The notes beneath the pieces were generated by a model. It was given only the letters and a program-made list of their open reading frames with translations. It was not told the DNA's origin and searched no databases. Shown here one piece after another: positions 61,712-64,000 of a DNA stretch of 64,000 nt. Numbering within the stretch: position 1 is the stretch's first letter; each line of letters starts with the position of its first letter. Source of the stretch: Herbaspirillum chlorophenolicum (GTDB lineage: Bacteria > Pseudomonadota > Gammaproteobacteria > Burkholderiales > Burkholderiaceae_D); contig NZ_LFLT01000006.1 in the NCBI RefSeq assembly GCF_001189955.1, positions 96,809 through 160,808 of the forward strand, given 5' to 3'. A program made the translations under genes and the position numbers.

Positions 61712-63430
61712 ATGAGTTCTGAGCAGATCTCCGGTGCGGACATACTCGTCCGTTGCCTGGCCGAAGAGGGCGTCGAACACGTGTTCGGCTATCCCGGTGG
61801 CGCCGTCCTTTACATCTACGACGCAATTTTCAAGCAAGACAAATTCCAGCACATCCTGGTTCGCCATGAACAGGCTGCGGTGCATGCCGCCGACGCGTAT
61901 TCGCGCAGTTCGGAAAAGGTGGGCGTCTGTATCGTCACCTCCGGCCCCGGTGTCACCAATGCGGTGACCGGCCTGGCGACCGCGTATATGGATTCGATTC
62001 CCATGGTGGTGATCTCCGGCCAGGTGCCGTCGACCGCCATCGGCCAGGATGCTTTCCAGGAGTGCGACACCGTCGGCATCACCCGTCCCTGCGTCAAGCA
62101 CAACTTCCTGGTGAAGGATGTGAAAGACCTGGCGGAAACGATCAAGAAGGCATTCTTCATTGCCACGACAGGTCGTCCGGGTCCGGTGCTGGTGGACATT
62201 CCCAAAGACATCACGATGCATACCTGCGCCTTCGAATATCCGAAGAGCGTCGAGATGCGTTCGTACAAGCCGGTCGACAAGGGCCATTCGGGCCAGATTC
62301 GCAAGGCACTGCAGCTGCTGCTGTCGGCCGAGCGCCCGATGATCTACACCGGCGGCGGCATCATCCTGGCCAATGCAGCCCCTGAGCTCAACAAGCTGGT
62401 CGACCGCCTGGGTTTCCCCTGTACCAACACGCTGATGGGCCTGGGCGCCTATCGCGCCTCGAGCGACAAGTTCGTCGGCATGCCCGGCATGCACGGCACT
62501 TATGAAGCCAACATGGCCATGCAGCACAGCGATGTGCTGATCGCCATCGGCGCACGCTTCGATGACCGCGTGATCGGCAATCCCAAGCACTTCGCATCGA
62601 ACGCGCGCAAGATCATCCATATCGACATCGACCCATCGTCGATCTCCAAGCGCGTCAAGGTCGACATCCCCATCGTGGGCAACGTCAAGGACGTGCTGCA
62701 AGAGCTGCTGGCCCAGCTGGATGCCACGGAAACCAAGCCTAACGGCGCCGCGCTGGATAACTGGTGGAAGCAGATCAACAAGTGGCGCGAGCGCGACTGC
62801 CTGAAGTTCGCTTCTTCGGACGAATTCATCAAGCCGCAAGCGGTGGTGCAGAAAGTCTGGGAAGTCACCAAGGGCGACGCCTTCATCACCTCCGACGTCG
62901 GCCAGCACCAGATGTGGGCCGCGCAATACTACGGTTTCGACAAGCCGCGCCGCTGGATCAACTCCGGCGGCCTGGGCACCATGGGTGTGGGCCTGCCGTA
63001 CGCCATGGGCGTGCAGAAGGCCAATCCGGATGCGACCGTCGCCTGCATCACCGGCGAAGCATCGATCCAGATGTGTATCCAGGAGCTGGCGACCTGCAAG
63101 CAATATCACCTGACGCCGAAGATCATTCTGCTCAACAACCGCTTCCTGGGCATGGTTCGCCAGTGGCAGCAGATCGACTACGGTTCCCGTTATTCCGAGT
63201 CCTACATGGATTCCCTGCCCGATTTCAACAAGCTGGTCGAGTCGTATGGCCACGTCGGCATGAAGATCGAGAAGCCGGGCGACGTTGATGGTGCACTGCG
63301 CGAAGCCTTCGCAATGAAAGACAGGCTGGTCTTCATGAACTTCATTACGGATCAAACCGAAAACGTCTGGCCGATGGTCAAGGCGGGCAAGGGCTTGACT
63401 GAAATGCTGTTGGGTTCGGAGGATCTTTAA
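61712..63430 (+). CDS. ilvI: Acetolactate synthase large subunit
   Basis: The 572-residue protein is the catalytic subunit of acetohydroxyacid synthase, the first common step of valine, leucine and isoleucine synthesis. The ThDP/FAD enzyme fold is clear: GYPGGAVLYIYD, catalytic Glu in RHEQAAVHAADAY, VTSGPGVTNAVTGLA and C-terminal LLNNRFLGMVRQWQQ. The ThDP-metal motif, usually GDGS or GEGS, reads GEAS here. The start has AGGAAG upstream. The small subunit gene follows two bases after its stop. Confidence 0.95.
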   Translation: MSSEQISGADILVRCLAEEGVEHVFGYPGGAVLYIYDAIFKQDKFQHILVRHEQAAVHAADAYSRSSEKVGVCIVTSGPGVTNAVTGLATAYMDSIPMVVISGQVPSTAIGQDAFQECDTVGITRPCVKHNFLVKDVKDLAETIKKAFFIATTGRPGPVLVDIPKDITMHTCAFEYPKSVEMRSYKPVDKGHSGQIRKALQLLLSAERPMIYTGGGIILANAAPELNKLVDRLGFPCTNTLMGLGAYRASSDKFVGMPGMHGTYEANMAMQHSDVLIAIGARFDDRVIGNPKHFASNARKIIHIDIDPSSISKRVKVDIPIVGNVKDVLQELLAQLDATETKPNGAALDNWWKQINKWRERDCLKFASSDEFIKPQAVVQKVWEVTKGDAFITSDVGQHQMWAAQYYGFDKPRRWINSGGLGTMGVGLPYAMGVQKANPDATVACITGEASIQMCIQELATCKQYHLTPKIILLNNRFLGMVRQWQQIDYGSRYSESYMDSLPDFNKLVESYGHVGMKIEKPGDVDGALREAFAMKDRLVFMNFITDQTENVWPMVKAGKGLTEMLLGSEDL

Positions 63431-63432
63431 TC

Positions 63433-63924
63433 ATGCGCCATATCATTTCTGTACTGCTGGAAAACGAAGCCGGCGCATTGTCCCGTGTCGTGGGCCTGTT
63501 CTCCGCACGCGGCTACAACATCGAAACGCTCACCGTTGCACCCACCGAAGACCCGACCCTGTCGCGCATGACCATCGTGACCACCGGTTCGGACGATGTG
63601 ATCGAACAGATCACCAAACACCTGAACCGCCTGATCGAGGTGGTGAAGGTCGTCGATCTGACGGAAGGCGCGCACATCGAGCGCGAACTGATGCTGATCA
63701 AGGTGCGCGCAGTGGGCAAGGAGCGTGAAGAGATGAAACGGACGGCGGATATCTTCCGCGGCCGCATCATCGACGTCACCGAAAAGACCTACACGATCGA
63801 GCTGACCGGCAACAAGGGCAAGCTGGACGCCTTCATTGACGCCATGGACCGCACTGCGATCCTGGAAACGGTTCGTACCGGCGGCTCCGGCATCGGCCGC
63901 GGCGAACGGATCCTGAAGATCTGA
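63433..63924 (+). CDS. ilvH: Acetolactate synthase small subunit
   Basis: The 163-residue regulatory subunit has an N-terminal ACT domain (MRHIISVLLENEAGALSRVV, GYNIETLTVAPTEDPTLSRM) and a C-terminal activation domain (FRGRIIDVTEKTYTIELTGN). It confers valine feedback inhibition and raises catalytic activity. It is co-translated with ilvI (two-base gap, ribosome site GGAGG inside ilvI). The last 76 bases of the window probably lead into ilvC. Confidence 0.95.
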   Translation: MRHIISVLLENEAGALSRVVGLFSARGYNIETLTVAPTEDPTLSRMTIVTTGSDDVIEQITKHLNRLIEVVKVVDLTEGAHIERELMLIKVRAVGKEREEMKRTADIFRGRIIDVTEKTYTIELTGNKGKLDAFIDAMDRTAILETVRTGGSGIGRGERILKI

Positions 63925-64000
63925 GCGGCCGCAGCGCCAGTACACAAGAGTCATCATTCAAGTTTTGAGTTATTCAGTTATTTAAGAACATAGGAAAAAT

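Overview
The window looks like chromosomal DNA from a betaproteobacterium of the Oxalobacteraceae, most likely Herbaspirillum or a close relative. This is inferred from high G+C coding sequence, the gene order ECF sigma / DUF3619 / DUF3106 / RDD next to ilvI-ilvH, and the type of Tad pilus locus. I see no rRNA, tRNA, CRISPR array, prophage or complete insertion sequence. The only mobile-element trace is a lone IS3-OrfA-like helix-turn-helix gene at 18.8 kb.

Layout. 0.1-2.1 kb: D-amino-acid dehydrogenase dadA, divergent from an Lrp-type regulator. 2.2-16.7 kb (minus strand): a complete Tad/Flp pilus locus. In transcription order it holds two Flp pilins, the prepilin peptidase tadV, a TadE-like minor pilin, rcpC/cpaB, the secretin rcpA/cpaC, tadZ, tadA, tadB, tadC, the lipoprotein tadD, a DUF3613 protein, a very large tadG, a DUF4282 membrane protein, a sigma-54 activator and a DUF2968-like secreted protein. 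16.9-20.7 kb (minus): a surface cassette of a POTRA/TpsB outer-membrane transporter, the orphan helix-turn-helix gene and a glycine-rich repeat lipoprotein. The lipoprotein has a textbook sigma-54 promoter. 21.1-25.9 kb: a YdeP-type molybdopterin oxidoreductase with a small winged-helix partner, a MocR-type regulator and a glutathione transferase. 25.9-36.5 kb: an iron island with a two-component system, a catecholate-siderophore TonB receptor and a periplasmic esterase (gene content like pfeR/S/A/E), followed by a flavin redox module (PepSY membrane protein, DUF2271 protein with a flavinylation motif, DUF4198 protein, ApbE, membrane-anchored diflavin reductase). Fur-like boxes precede the receptor and the PepSY gene.

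36.6-44 kb: a CNNM/CorC protein, a secreted ATP-dependent DNA ligase, TM2, EamA, AraC and MFS genes and DUF4197. 44.2-48 kb: an osmoprotectant (OpuC/YehWXYZ type) ABC operon behind a long structured leader. 48-58.5 kb: mostly housekeeping genes (GNAT, RhlE, hydrolases, SuhB, TrmJ, an RsuA-family pseudouridine synthase, Hsp33, gamma carbonic anhydrase, DUF455, a small lipoprotein, a lipase). 58.6-61.2 kb: an ECF sigma factor operon. 61.7-63.9 kb: ilvI-ilvH, with ilvC probably just beyond the edge.

How the genes work together. The activator at 2.7-4.1 kb and the sigma-54 promoter at 20.8 kb suggest that the repeat lipoprotein cassette is co-regulated with the Tad pilus as one adhesion/biofilm programme. 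In the iron island, the receptor would import a ferric catecholate, the esterase would open it, and the flavin module could carry electrons from NAD(P)H across the inner membrane to reduce the released or bound iron. These links are inferences from neighbourhood and motifs.
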